Program-made: the position numbers and the translations under genes
From: Apus apus
Lineage: Eukaryota > Chordata > Aves > Apodiformes > Apodidae
Assembly (NCBI RefSeq): GCF_020740795.1
Contig: NC_067282.1
Location: 130,195,132 to 130,259,131 of the forward strand
DNA length: 64,000 nt
Direction: 5' to 3'
The notes under the pieces: generated by a model
The model's input: the letters and a program-made list of their open reading frames with translations, nothing else
Databases searched by the model: none
Told to the model about the DNA's origin: nothing
Shown: one piece after another, positions 12,099 to 25,200 of the stretch
How the letters are laid out: each line of letters starts with the position of its first letter
How positions within the stretch are numbered: the first letter of the stretch is position 1

Positions 12099-13260
12099 GG
12101 GAGGCCGCGGGACACGCGGGGCGCCGGTCACGCAGCCCCGCTCAGCTGCTCCGCGTCCGCGCCCGCCAGAGGAGGCGGGGCGTCATTTGCATCTGCCCTC
12201 GGATTGGCTGCGGCGCCGTGGGCCCAGCGGGGCGGGGCCGGAGGGAGCGCTTTGATTGGCTGCGGCGCGGGGGGCGCCGGGCGCGGGCGCCATGTAAAGG
12301 CGCAGGGCCGGCCCGGCAGCTCCTGCCCCGGCGGCGGGTGCGTCAGTTCGCGGGCGGCCGGGCCCGCCGCTCGGCAGCCGCCATGCTGGACCGGGAGCGC
12401 GGCTGGAGCGTCTCCTTCGCCGGCTGCGGCTTCCTGGGCGTTTATCACATCGGCGCCGCCACCTGCCTGCAGGAGCACGCCCCGCACATCATCCGCGACG
12501 CCCGCCACATCTACGGCGCCTCCGCCGGGGCTCTGGCCGGCGCGGTGCTCGTCGGGGGCGGCTCTCTGGGTCAGCGGTGGCGGGGGGCGGCGGTCCGAGG
12601 GGGTGGGTACGGCGGTGGGGGCTGCGGTGGAGGAGGCCCGGGCCGCGGGGAGAGGCTGCGGCCGCCGGCGCTGTGGGGCTGGGCTGTGGCCTGTCCGTCC
12701 TTGCCTTCCGGGCCAGCTGATTTTCCTCCGCCGGGCACCTTCTGCCCCGCCAGCGGAACGTGCCCCCTTCTGTGAAGCCGGATCCCCGCGGGCCGTACGG
12801 CCCCTGCGGGTGCCGGGCGGCCTCCTTTCCCGGCCGTTCCCTGAGGGCTCATCCCGCGGGCATCATCCGAGCCGTGCGTGACCTTGGGCGGGGGGAGAGG
12901 CAGGTAGCCCGGCCAGCCTGTCTTCGCCTGGGGTGGATCCTTCACACCCCCCCCCCCCCGCCCCGGGCTCCACAAGTCGTCTCGGTGCCTCATCCCGCTC
13001 CAGCCCTTGAGGAGTCCACCGGCGGGAGCTCGGTGCCTCGGGTAGGGACAGATCCGTCCGTCCGAGGAGTTAGTTCCTGTGCCTCCCGGCCTCGGAGCTG
13101 CGGGCGGTGACCGCCGCTCTGGCCTTTGTGCCAAGCAGAGCGATGCGGAGCTGTCGGGGGGGGCGGCTGAATCCTGAGACCCTGGGGACAAAGCGGACTC
13201 GCCCTGTCGTCGGCCCGAAAGAAAATCTCTGCGCTTTATTGGGGAAATAACGCGTCTCCT
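12090..13260. promoter_or_regulatory. CpG island covering PNPLA3 promoter, exon 1 and start of intron 1
   Basis: Base composition switches to very CpG-dense sequence here and returns to AT-rich sequence after about 13,260. It encloses the first coding exon. A run of about 14 C sits near 12,948. Housekeeping-type promoter architecture is inferred. Confidence 0.85.
12128..12299 (+). promoter_or_regulatory. PNPLA3 proximal promoter elements
   Basis: Visible motifs in order: an SRE-like half match TCACGCAGC at 12,128; the octamer ATTTGCAT at 12,185-12,192; an inverted CCAAT box (ATTGG) at 12,203-12,207; a GC box GGGGCGGGGC at 12,229-12,238; a second ATTGG at 12,255-12,259; and a weak TATA-like 'tgtaaagg' at 12,293-12,300. 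Both ATTGG boxes lie in an exact 15-bp direct repeat. NF-Y plus SREBP control is known for human PNPLA3. The SRE match here is poor, so lipogenic regulation is only inferred. Confidence 0.6.
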
Positions 13261-16200
13261 TCGCACAGGAAGCTTCGGTTGGCTTTAACCTGCTTCCGCT
13301 AGAGCTGCTTCTTTCCTGGGGTCAGGCTCAGAGAGTGAAGGTCAGGGTTTGAGGTTAGCTTTAACGTGCTCTTCCTCTTTAATCCGTGCGCAGTGTATAG
13401 ATTGCATCGGTCACTCAGGTGGGTACGGGATTGGAAACGGTGGGTTGACGGAAATCGCTGGTTTTAGCTGTGATGTAAGGAATGGGGTTGAGCTTGTTTT
13501 GTGTTCATGCTGGATAAAAGACATCAGTTTGCAACCAGGTAGAGTCTCTCTTGTGAAGTAAGCACTTCTAGTGGTAGGAAGAGTATTTAGGTCTTGGGGG
13601 AACCCAAATGTTGATCTAGTGAATTAGACATGCTAGACCTTCGAACAAGCTTGAAGCAAGGAAAATACCCAGGTGTTTAGGACAGTGACTGGAATGCAGT
13701 TTAAAAAGTGTATGAAATACCCAGAACTCTGAAAACGGTTATCCTTTTAAACCAAAGAGATTCCCTGAATAAAAGTTTGTCTAGTTCATGTCTCCTCACA
13801 GATTGTTTTTGTTGGTGGTACCCTCAGCTTGTCTAGAACTAAGAGGCTTTGTAAATTCACATTTCATCATACTTACAGATGGAGGAGAAAACAATGAGTG
13901 CTTATTTTGGAGAGGATTTGGGTTTTGCTTTTAAATTTCTGAGGAAACAATTCACTGGCTAAAATTCACAGTGAATCTCTGTATGTGCAAGGGAGTAATG
14001 CTCTGAAATGCCTGTCCCTGCTGCTTAGCCACTGAGCTCCCATAAGCTTAATTTCTTCAAAGCTTTAACAATAAGCTGGTGCTGCCTACTTTTGGATTTA
14101 ATATTGCTGTAGAGTCCTGACAAAACACATTCAGTTATTATGAGACTAATATCAGCTTTTAAAACAATAACTTTATTTTTAGAACACATCCATCATTGTC
14201 ACTGGTTTAAGGAGGCTGCTTTTAATATTTGAAGTGCTCTAGCACAAAAAAATGTTTATCTGAAAGGCTGTGTTACTGACAGCTTTAAAAATCTTTAGCA
14301 TTTTAATAATTGAAGCTTGAGGATTTAAATTATTCCCTTGTCTTTCCTTTCTCATATGCCAACTGCATTTTTTTGCTTTTCTTTGACAAATAGAATAGCT
14401 AGTATGTGTGTGACCACTGCCCAAGGTATTACATATTTAATGAGCAAGTGTATGTCTTCTGGAGTTGTTTTTTGTTAAAATAAGTCACTTGGGAGTGTTG
14501 GAAGACAATTCAAAACCAGCCACATTCTAAAATCTATGGACCACTGTAAATTCATCACACTAAAAAGGTATTCCTGTCTTAGTTCTGTGTATTTTTACCT
14601 GCTACTTTTTTGTGCATTTGTTTGAAAGCAGAGGATTGTAAATAAGCTATAAAGATACACTGTGTGGTATAGTAAGTTGATGTAGTTCATTAGTTTGCTT
14701 TGTATGCCTCTGTTACATCGATACACTTTAACACACAGCATTTGTTATTTCTGCAGTTGTGGTTTTAAGTCCCACATGTTTTCACAGTTGGGTTTCACTG
14801 TGGGAAGATGGCCAAACTGTTCTCAGAGATAGGCGGTGGAAGGATGAGAGGCAGCAGATACAGGCTGAAACATGGCAAATTTGATTAGGTATAAGGAAAA
14901 GAAAATTACCTTGTGGATGGGAAGAATATTAGAAGAGGTGCCCAGAGAGGCTGTGGGACTTCCATCCTGGGAGGTGTTCAAGGTCTCCTCCCTGAATTGG
15001 TGTGCTTGTTGGTGTGCACAAAACTAAGTGTGTACAAAACTAAGTGTGTACACACACACACATATATATATATATGAGCAGGGTTTTTGACTAAAATTGA
15101 TGTGCCTATTTAATCTCGTACAGGTTTGTGGCTGGATGTTTTAAATAAAGGGCTTTATTTGTGCTTGTGTTACCTGTTGGATAGGCAGACTGAAAGTCTG
15201 TAGAATTTCAAGTTTGAATAAATGTAAACATTAGCCATTGAATGGGAAAAACAGTGTACTTTTACACACTGAGGAAGAAGTTTCCTTCATTGAATTTGAG
15301 GGAAGTTAGAGGGAGAATCTTGGAGAAGACTGTTCTTCTGAGGGTGAATTGCATTCCAGGCTATTCCAAACTGGAACAGTTAAGGTATACTCCTCTTGTC
15401 AGCTCTTCCCCACAGATGTCTTGCAAATGGGGTGTTTTGGTGGTGATGTGGTCATCCATTCCAGTGAGCCACTAATGAGAACAGGTTTGGTGGGGGCTGT
15501 AAATACATCAGGCTTTGCTCTGTGGCAAACAGTTTAATAGTTACTCAGCCGTTAAAAATAGGAATATAGAAATGTAACTAGAAACAGTTCACATTGAATA
15601 GAAATGTTGATTTCTTTAGCTCTCTTGCATTTCAAAAAATAAAACAGATGCACCAAGGTCTGCCTAAAATCACAGTCTGACTTGAGCGATAGCCCTCTCT
15701 CTCTTTCCAACAAGATGTTATTTTTTTAATACACCAGCCTAAGAGTTAACTGTATTTTAGTCCTGTTGAGGAAGGAAGGGAGAGGGAAAATAAGTTGGAA
15801 GACTTGGAAGTCTGTTGAATTAATAATGAACAGCTTCAGTAATATTGAATACTCTTGGAAAGACACAACTATTTTTTTCTTTTCTTTTTGTTAGGACCCC
15901 TTCTTGTATTTAAAATAGATTACAGTAAACAGAATATGTAAATTTTGCTTAATTTTTTCTTTCCCCTGCCCGTAGACAACTTCAAATGCAGAAAAAATAT
16001 TGTATATGGACCAGATGGGCAAACTTGTGAAATAAAATTTTGTTTGGATGGGTTGTTATTTCTAAAAGGAAGTTGAAATGAGTTCAGATCTAAACTGTTG
16101 TAATTTATCAGTTTTGTGGCCCTTTAATGGGGTACATAAAGTGATACTTGCCTGACCTTTCTTTATGGTGAGAGATAAATAAACACAACACAAGGTTAAT

Positions 16201-19200
16201 GGAGGGCACTGAATTACTTAATTTTTTTCAGCAGAAACAGACCTTAGTGCAAATAAGTGAAGACATTGCAGTGCTTCAAACTTAGGTAACAGCTTGAGCT
16301 TCAGTTTTAGAGGATGCTAGATAGAAAAATATAGTCAAGACCTGGTGAAGAAGTGACAGCTTGTGTATTTGTTTGCTTGTGTGTCCATGCACCCAGTGCT
16401 CTTGGTCTGTTTTTTAGAAGAAGCCATATATTTGCCTGGTGCATAACGTTTTTAAAAAAATAATTACTTACTTTGCAGAAGGAAGTTGGTGCATGCCCTA
16501 AGACTCGTGTTCCTGGACAGAGTTCTGGTAGTTTAGTATCTCAGACTCCTGCAACATGCCTGATTTCTCTCTTCAGGAAACTTAGAAGATTGAACATTGC
16601 AAAATTAATGTATTTTAAAAAAGGGAGGTGGTGGTCTATATCAGAGTGGATGAAAACCAAATGCTTAGAACTGTCTGCATGACTGCTTTAGGAAATAACT
16701 TCTTCACTTGCCAGAATGTGACTCAAGCCATTTCTTAATTTGCATATAAAATGTGTTTTAGTAGCATAAGCATATGTTTGACCATGAACAGTGAACTGTG
16801 TCTAAATTGTTCACAGTCTTCTGAGGTGGGAGGTAGGGCCAGACTACTGGTATCGGTGAATTCATGGCCCAAGGCTTCATTTTGCAAGGGTGGAATGAAG
16901 AAAATTTTATTGCTAATAATGGAGCATGTCTGATACCTCCGAGTTTTTTTTACAGATACACTTATGTTCATAAACTCCTGGATTATTGTGTTAAAAATGA
17001 GAAACGGGGGTAGCTGCTGGTTGGGGGGGGAAGCATTGTAGAAATATTTTTTTTAAGTAATTTGAACTCCAGAGATTAAGAGTTGTTTCCAGTGCAGTGC
17101 TCATATTTAACTTGATAAGTTGAAGCCTACCTATTCTAGATAGTGTGTGTAAGTTAAAATACACAAGTTTGGAAAATATTTTTAGATGACCTTGTAGCAC
17201 ACCAGTTACTAACCTGTTACTTTGACCTTCCTCCCCACCCCCTTTCCTCTACCAAGTTGACAAGCTTATCAGGCAATTTCCACAAAGTGTGCCCTGGAGA
17301 AACAGGACATTAAAAATTCAAATAAAATATTGCAGGTGGATGAGCTGCTGTTCTTATTGTGACTAGGTGTGTGGGTTTTAAAATGACTTCATCGTTCTAC
17401 AGGAGCAATCATGTCTTGTGTAGTGGTTAGAATGAGTTCCCAAATGCTGATATAATTGGAGAAAAATATTATTTATCTCTTACATATTAGTAAAAATCCA
17501 CCTACTTAGATGGAGACCAGTGAAACAGGTGTTGCATATCTCCTCCACATTCCTTACCACTGCTTTAAAAACTTCCCTCCTGACATTCCTTACCATAAAT
17601 TCGTATTTAACGTTACCTATATTGTGTTTATATATAAATGAAGGTAAATGGTGCCGTGAAACCTTAAGTTTGGTAAAAATCCAACCAGTGTTACTAGCTG
17701 TGGTGAACCCAGGTGCTCTGCTTGTTCAGCAAACATTCTGTGGGCCTTAAATCTGCATCAGTAGGTTTGTATGAATGTTGCATATGGAATGTGTCTGTGC
17801 ATATGTGCTTACAAACGGACACTCATCTTTGTTTTTCTTGAATATAGTTCTGGAATGAATAATTTCTTACAGAAGCATCTTATATGGGTATTTTACATTT
17901 GCAGTCTACATATAAATAACGTGAGTTCAACCCTAGTGCCTGGGTGTTCACCAGGATTTATATTTGGAAGTCTAAAGTGACTACTATTTTCTTTTTCCCC
18001 TCAGAAAGCTCCTGCACTGTGATAAACATTAGCAGACAGTTACTTCAGGTGTCAAAAAGCTCTTGATTTTTTCATGCTAGCAACTAGAGAAAACTTGTAG
18101 CTCTAGACATGCTTTATTACCAGAAGTGTGTTTTTTGGTTTTTGACATATCTTCTGTTCTCAAATGAAATGCATTTTATTTTCAGCTCAAGCTTGTGCAG
18201 ATGTTCTGGCATTAGCCAAAGAAGCTAGAAGGAGAAATCTTGGTCCTCTTCATCCTTCTTTTAATGTGATAAAGATAATAAGAGATGGACTTATGAGAAA
18301 TCTTCCTGAAAACACTCACCAGTTGTCATCGGGCAGGCTATGTATTTCACTAACCAGAGTGTCTGATGGTAAAAATGCTTTGATATCTAATTTTAACTCT
18401 AAAGAAGAAGTTGTCCAGGTAGGTTTATTTCTGGCAACTATTGAAAGTTTCTGTAGTATCACATCCATGTAATATCATCCATTGGAATTCCATGATAAAC
18501 TTTTTAGGATATTGTGATTTTGAAAGTGTTTAAAATATGAATTCAAGTTTTACTATGATAAATTCACTTAGTGGCTTTCCCAGTCAATGTATCTGCAAAC
18601 TGTTTTATTGAGTAGATGTGAGGGATCAATCTTAAAAAGGGTAACTGCCTTAAAAGTTTGGTGTATCTAATGAAACTATATCTCTCATGAGTACAGTTTT
18701 TTAAGGTCATTTTCATGAAAGCAGTAATCAAGAAACATCCAAAAATAGCTCTTTAAAATCTTAGTATCAGTTACAAAGCTAGTTTTAATATGATCCCAGA
18801 CCACTGATATGAGTCCTGTTAGTTAGTTTGATTATGCAGAAAATGTATAGCATTTCTAGCAATGGTCTCCTAGGGAGTCCTACCCTTTTGGTAGGTGGAG
18901 TGTGGTTATATTTTAAAAAGAAATATGGAAATACCCTCATTCTGATTTAAAATAATGCACGATACCTTTCCCTCCCTTCTTTTTATTCATGTGTACTTGC
19001 TGGGGTTTTTTTTCATTGCTTGCTTGGTTGTTTTTGCTAACATCTAAAGAGATAAATTATAATTTTAATAATAGAACAGTTACCTTTTAATTTATATGGT
19101 CTCATTTTCCTACAGGCTTTAATCTGTAGTTCATTTGTCCCTATTTATTGTGGCCTAATTCCACCATCATTTAGAGGTGTGGTAAGTCTCAATTGTTAAG

Positions 19201-22200
19201 ATCTAAAAATCATCCTAGCTATTCTGAAAATGTTAAGAGACAATGTATGTGTTTTTTCAGTTATTGTATTAAATACCTTCATAGCTTCTAGTACTGTAGC
19301 TGTATGTTGTAACTTTTCAAAAAAGCAAAGAAACACTAAATGTGTAGAAGATCTGTTACATATATTTCTTCTTCACCCTACAAAACACATACATGTTCTC
19401 TCAAATTCGTTGCTTGCTGATGCAGTCATTAAAATAAGATATTCTAAGCTCACAAGTTTTTAACCATAAAGGATAAATATGCATTGAAGAAAATGTTGCT
19501 CATTCACCTGCTCAGATTTATAGGAAGGATCACTTACTTAAAAAAAATGAAAATCTTGTAAGATACTTTATTGTTTGTCTTTTTGATCTTGCTGGAGGTA
19601 TACCTGCTTTAAAATGGGATTAAATTTCCATGTTCAGTTAGATATAAACAAAGCCTTCTAATGTCTTCTGTTGCTTGTATTCAGTGTAAGAAAGATTGGT
19701 TTTTAAAGCTAAAGTGTTGGTATCTAAGTGTGTTCTGTTGGTTACAAAATCTCTCAATACTTCATGCCTGTACTGGGCTTTCTAAACACACATCCCCAAG
19801 TTATAGGGGGTTTGTATTAACTTGTATTTGCTTTTCTTCCAACTTTGGTGCTCCTTACCTAAGGAGATGGGGAGAATAAATGAAAGAAGACTCAAAACCT
19901 CTTGAACAGTGATTGATTAAAAACTGTTCTCAAGGCAATCTGGAAGTGCTGAAAGGTCAAGGATAGACACGAAATGTATTTTCTTCTTTATGCTGAAATT
20001 TAAGCAAAAGTTATTAGAACTGTATAGGGATTTTTCTTTATCTGTACTTCTAAACCTTGTGTGTCTCCTTAAACTCTTCCAGATTAAAGGTGTTATGAAA
20101 ACAGGACGTTGGACTGAATCCAAGGTTTAGGTGGATCCAGGCTAATCTGGCTATTCAGTTCTTGTCACCAGACAACAATGTTATTTTAAAAGGCTTAGTT
20201 CAGAGTACAAAAACATACAAATGATGCTTTATTTGGTCCTATTTTGAGGGAAGGGGAAAGAAGGAATCACTGTATCCTTCCAGTCTTTTCAATTATTTTG
20301 GTATGATTTTAATCTTCAGAAGGTATTTTTTTTCTGTAATGTGATAAGAATGCCAGAGTTGCATGTGCTGGACATGACTCCTGTAGGGCTTAACCACAGT
20401 TGAATGTAAACTATGTAAACGTAATAGCATCTTCCTGTTTACTGGCTTGGTGCTTATGGTGTACTTCAAAACAAGGACTTAGATATACCTATTGAAAGTT
20501 ATCCTCAAGTGCCAGTTGTGAAGCTTTTGGGTGTGGTGGATTTTGTTTGGGGGCTTTTTATTACCCCTTTCAAACACAGCAGTGGTTTCAGATTGAAAAA
20601 ATACTAGGGGGAACAGATAGGCAGAAACTCCAAATAGTTAAAAGCAGTTACCACAGTAGAACAGTGACTCAGATCCATGCCTCCACTCTCTTACTTTGTG
20701 AGAAGGCTGTGTGCTGTGGCTCCTTGTTTGCCAAACCTCTTGTACTGTACTTGAAGCTTCCACAAAGGACCTGGTGATGGCATGTGTTACTGAAGTGGTT
20801 GCATTATACACCTATAGGAAGTCTGTCAGTAGCTGCATGCTGCTAGGTCTAAATAGTGTCCAAGAGGGTTGATGGTTAGGAACAGGCTGCTTTAGAAGAG
20901 CGAGCTGGATGAATTGCTCTGAGCTGCCCTCTTCCTAATGTGTAAGTTCTTTGTTAGAATGGTCAAGGCATAAGTATCAGGGTAGATGAAACTGGTAATC
21001 CAGGTTGCTTCTGCTTAAAAGGCCTGCTCTGTTACCTTTATATTTTACAAGGACCTACAGGTTGTGTCTTTTGTCTAGTCAGGAAGGAGGAAAATAGGGC
21101 CACTAAACCAGCAAAGCTGGTAAGGTGGAATGGTCGTCTGCCAGTGTCACAACAAACTGGCTACACTGGAAAGATGGCTGTTGTGAATGACTGGAGGAGT
21201 TGCAGCTCCTGCTGAACTACAGTTTAGTTACCCTGATGCAGAGCTCTTTAGTTCTTGGATCGTAAGTGTGAGATGATGAACTAAAATGACAGAAATGAGC
21301 AATTCAAGACAAAGGAGAAAAAGCACAACCTGGAGTAGCTTCTGAACTTTCACTCAGAGCAGAATGGTTATCCATGACTGTCCACAGAGTTTCTGAAGCA
21401 CTGTCCATTTTTACTTGCTGTTTCTCTGTCTAAATATTGGTGATGCTTTTATATAACATTCTAATTACAATGAGTAATTTTAAGTTACATTTATTTTAGT
21501 ACGATAGAACTTGAGCTTTGAAGTGTAGAGCTATTCTTTTACTCATTCTTTCTGCAAAGTACCCTGGTAGCTGTTTGGTGCTCTCCTTTAAGGAAGAGGA
21601 GGCAGCAACACTGCTCCTTCTCAGCATGTTGTATAGCATTCTCATCCTTAAAATGGACTTGTTCTTTCCTAAATATACAGCAAAATTCCAAATGGAATAC
21701 TCTCATGCTACCTATGGAACCATAACTAGGACTGTTTTTTCACCTGACATTAGAGGACAAAGCATGCTGCTCAAAATGTTTAGCCCAGGAACATAGGCAG
21801 AGGCTGTTCTGTTACAATCTTAAGTGCTATTGAATACTTGCATGGGAAATCTGCTAGTTAGAAAGTTTTGCCCTTTGAGACTTCTTTTTTCTGTTTATTT
21901 TTGCAGCGCTACGTGGACGGAGGAATCAGTGACAACTTACCTCACTATGAATCCAAGAATACCATCACGGTTTCACCTTTCGCTGGGGAGTGTGATATCT
22001 GTCCAAAGGGGAATTCTGCCAACTTCCATGAAATGAATGTGACCAACACCAGCATTCAGCTTAGTTTGGGGAACCTTTACCGTTTAACGCAAGCGCTCTT
22101 TCCTCCAGAGCCTAAGGTTCTTTTTCATTGCCTTAATGTACTAAGACATTTCCATATAAAAGCTGCAGCAATCTTAGTGTTTCATGTAGTTGTATAAACT

Positions 22201-25200
22201 TTTAGACACTTCTCTTGTAGTTCCTATTTTTTTAACAGTTTGTGTTCATTCTCTTTATTTTTAGTCTCTCAGACTAAAAATGCAAGACTGCTATTGGCTG
22301 TCAGTATTTGAGAATTAGCACAGGATTCTATCATAAAATCAACATTGGTATATTAATAACTGTAAGTTTAGTCCTTTCATGTTTACCTGCTAACCAGGTG
22401 CTTCAGAACTTAGCAGAAGTTCTAAAGCTTCATGGTTTTCTAAAGTTCTCAATTAACACTTCACACAAGCAAGTTGCCTTTAAACTTTGCTAAGCAGTGT
22501 TAATTGCAGACCTGATGAGGGAAATGCTCGTGAATCTCCTTTTATTTGTCTGACTTATGTACCCTATGCTTGCAGGTACTAGGAGAGATCTGTGAGCAAG
22601 GATATTCAGATGCTCTTAAATTCTTGAAAGAGAATGGTATGTTATGTTTGTGGATAATTATTGATGACATGGCCTTAACCTAAGCTTAAAGAAAAAGAGT
22701 GAGGGGGTTGGTTGTATACAGCAAAGAAGGGCTAGGTCTTTGAGGTTTTTGAAGGGATCATGGTAAGTTTAGTTCTCTTAGAAATCATATAGAAACTCTT
22801 GTAGAAAACATCTCAACTTGAGATAAGTTGTGCTGCCACACAGAAATTGAACTTTTGGGTTTTTGTCAAACTCATGTGGAGTGAATGTTGAGGAATTTTT
22901 ATGTGAAGTTACCAAAGAATTCCAAATCTAGGGAAATTGTTAGTTTATTTTGTGTTAATCATGAAGGGTAGGCATGACCTATTTCCTTCCACTCCTGTGA
23001 CACCTGTACCCTATGTCCTCTCTGTCATGCATGTGAATTTCTAGGTAAAGCCTTATAGTCCAGAACTGGGAATTATGTAACAGCATAAACTCACAGACAC
23101 ATTCTTAGTCTGTATCATGAAAGCCTTCAGAAGACTGCTTGTGACATAGCAGTTGTTGGGACCCAGATAAGCTTAGGAAGAATTGGAAGTTGCTCTACTA
23201 GACTTCTAGTAACATTTTATATTAATACATGTTATGGTTCTGCATGCTTTAAGACAAGCAAGTTAAAGACAGTAACTTGATATTAGCATGAAGTTAACAG
23301 TGTGCTAAATATGCATAGATCCTGTAGTCTTTGGATGCAGAAACAAATTGGTCCTGAGTCAGATTGGAGTAGTGGAAGCTGAAATGTGGTGTTTACACTA
23401 TCACAGGGAGTACCAGCTGCAGCTTTGTAATGTAGCTGTAGTTTTATGTGCTCTCTGCTTATGATCTGTTATAACTAAAGATTAAATATTCAGGTTTTCT
23501 TTGAAAAATTTTCTTCACTGTTAGAGAATGTCACTGTCCTGCTTAAGAGTTTGATTTTTCTAGTAATATTATTAAATATTTAATGAGGAAGTCCTGCCTT
23601 GTACATTTCACCAGGTGATTAAAAGCACCAGCTATACAGGGAGCCTATAATTTGTGGTTGTCTGTGCTCAGATGGGTTCTGTTGCTGTACCAAACCCACA
23701 AGTTTCCTGTGTGCATCTTTCCATCTGACGCAGATATCTGAGATTCCTTGCAGCTCTTCCTTGGTGTCTTTCCTGCATGTGCTCTGTGTTGTGCTGTTGT
23801 CCTCTTTCACACGCTCAGTTCTGTGATAACCTTTATTCTTACTTTGGCATGAGTTTGTCTTGCATCAAGCTTCATCAGTGATAATTGTAGCCTTTCCAAG
23901 TTCATTCATTATGCATCTACTTTCTTCTTAAGTTATTTCAACTGTAGGAGTTTATTTCCCCACATCTGTAACATTTCAATATACAATGGATATAGTACAA
24001 GTTGTTTTGATGTTTGTCTTTTAGGAGTAATTCTAAGTAGAATACAGGTTCTGTTGTGTGTAGGTATGGATTCTAGTCAAATTTGGTAGTCTAAATGTAA
24101 GTAACTTTATAAAGATGTTCTGGAAGCATAGTATAAATATCCTTCTTGTATTTTGCCCTTTGTACTCATTATCTGGTGCTTGTTTAAGGTAATTATCAGT
24201 TCTATTTCTTAATTGGCATCAGTTTTGCAAGGCAACTAATGTTGATTTAGATCTGTACTTTAGATATATCTTAAAACAACGTAGCACCCTGCTAGATTTC
24301 CTTCTCCACCCTCTTGTAGCAATGCCTCAAAGTACTTATGTGTTACCCACCATGTCAAATTTCCAAAATGTTTGATGTCTTTTAGGTGTTTTCTCTCAGA
24401 TAAAAATTAAATCCATTTTCCTCTCCTTTAAGTCATTTGCTTTCTTGCTGGAAAACAACTTTGTTATATGATTGAGTATTTCTAGTGCAGTTTCAGTTAA
24501 TTGTTCACTTTTTCCTTTTCTTTCAAACCTGTTTTAAAGTAAGATCTAAACCTGCAAAAGAATGTTGATCAATGTGATTAAACATTTGTAGGACTGTAAG
24601 AGCAAGTTTGACATTGGCTATATAATGTTCTGTCAGAATAGGCCTTTGTACAGACACACAGACTACAGGTACTCTGAAGGACTGTGGGTTAAGCCTAAGT
24701 GGAAACTCTTGACTCTTTCAGGTATTCTGAATGACTCAATTTACATCCACTTGTCCTTCACAAAAAGAAATCCTCATGAGGCTGTGCAACACATTGACAA
24801 TATGAAGCAAAAAAAGTTGACAGAAAATTGTCACGGAGTAGAAACTTTGAAAATGGAAGTACTTAATGATCAGCTGAAGCAAAATCCATGGCCTTTGGAG
24901 AAGAGTATATTTCAGAGTCTACCTCCTAGGCTTCGTAAAGGTACATACAAATGACTGCTTCCTGCAACTTTGAATGGCAAACTGAGTTGTTTGTTTTTTC
25001 CTCCTTACTCTTTTTATTTAATCTTGTAATTGTCTGTGATACTAGAGACTAGCTCAACCCAAAAATGTTCCTTAAATACTTAGTAAATGTGAACACATGT
25101 TTTGATTTAGCTACAGAAATAAGATTGAAGCAGGAGAAAGGAGCTACTTTCAACACTAGAGAACCATGAATTGAATTCTCATTTGGCTTTGGATAATCCT

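Larger units (their letters stand above)
12570..18185 (+). other. PNPLA3 intron 1
   Basis: 5.6-kb first intron, donor G|gtcagc and acceptor ttttcag. It holds the rest of the CpG island, a poly-C run, a CR1 fragment (14,835-14,995) and a CA/TA microsatellite (about 15,013-15,076). No other exon is visible. Confidence 0.8.

Noticed and set aside
10844-12881. Several very long open frames (up to about 640 codons) on both strands
   Set aside because: They are translations of the 16-bp minisatellite in different registers, Gly/Glu/Arg-rich one way and Pro/Cys-rich the other. A repeat without stops opens frames on both strands; no start, splice or family evidence supports a protein.
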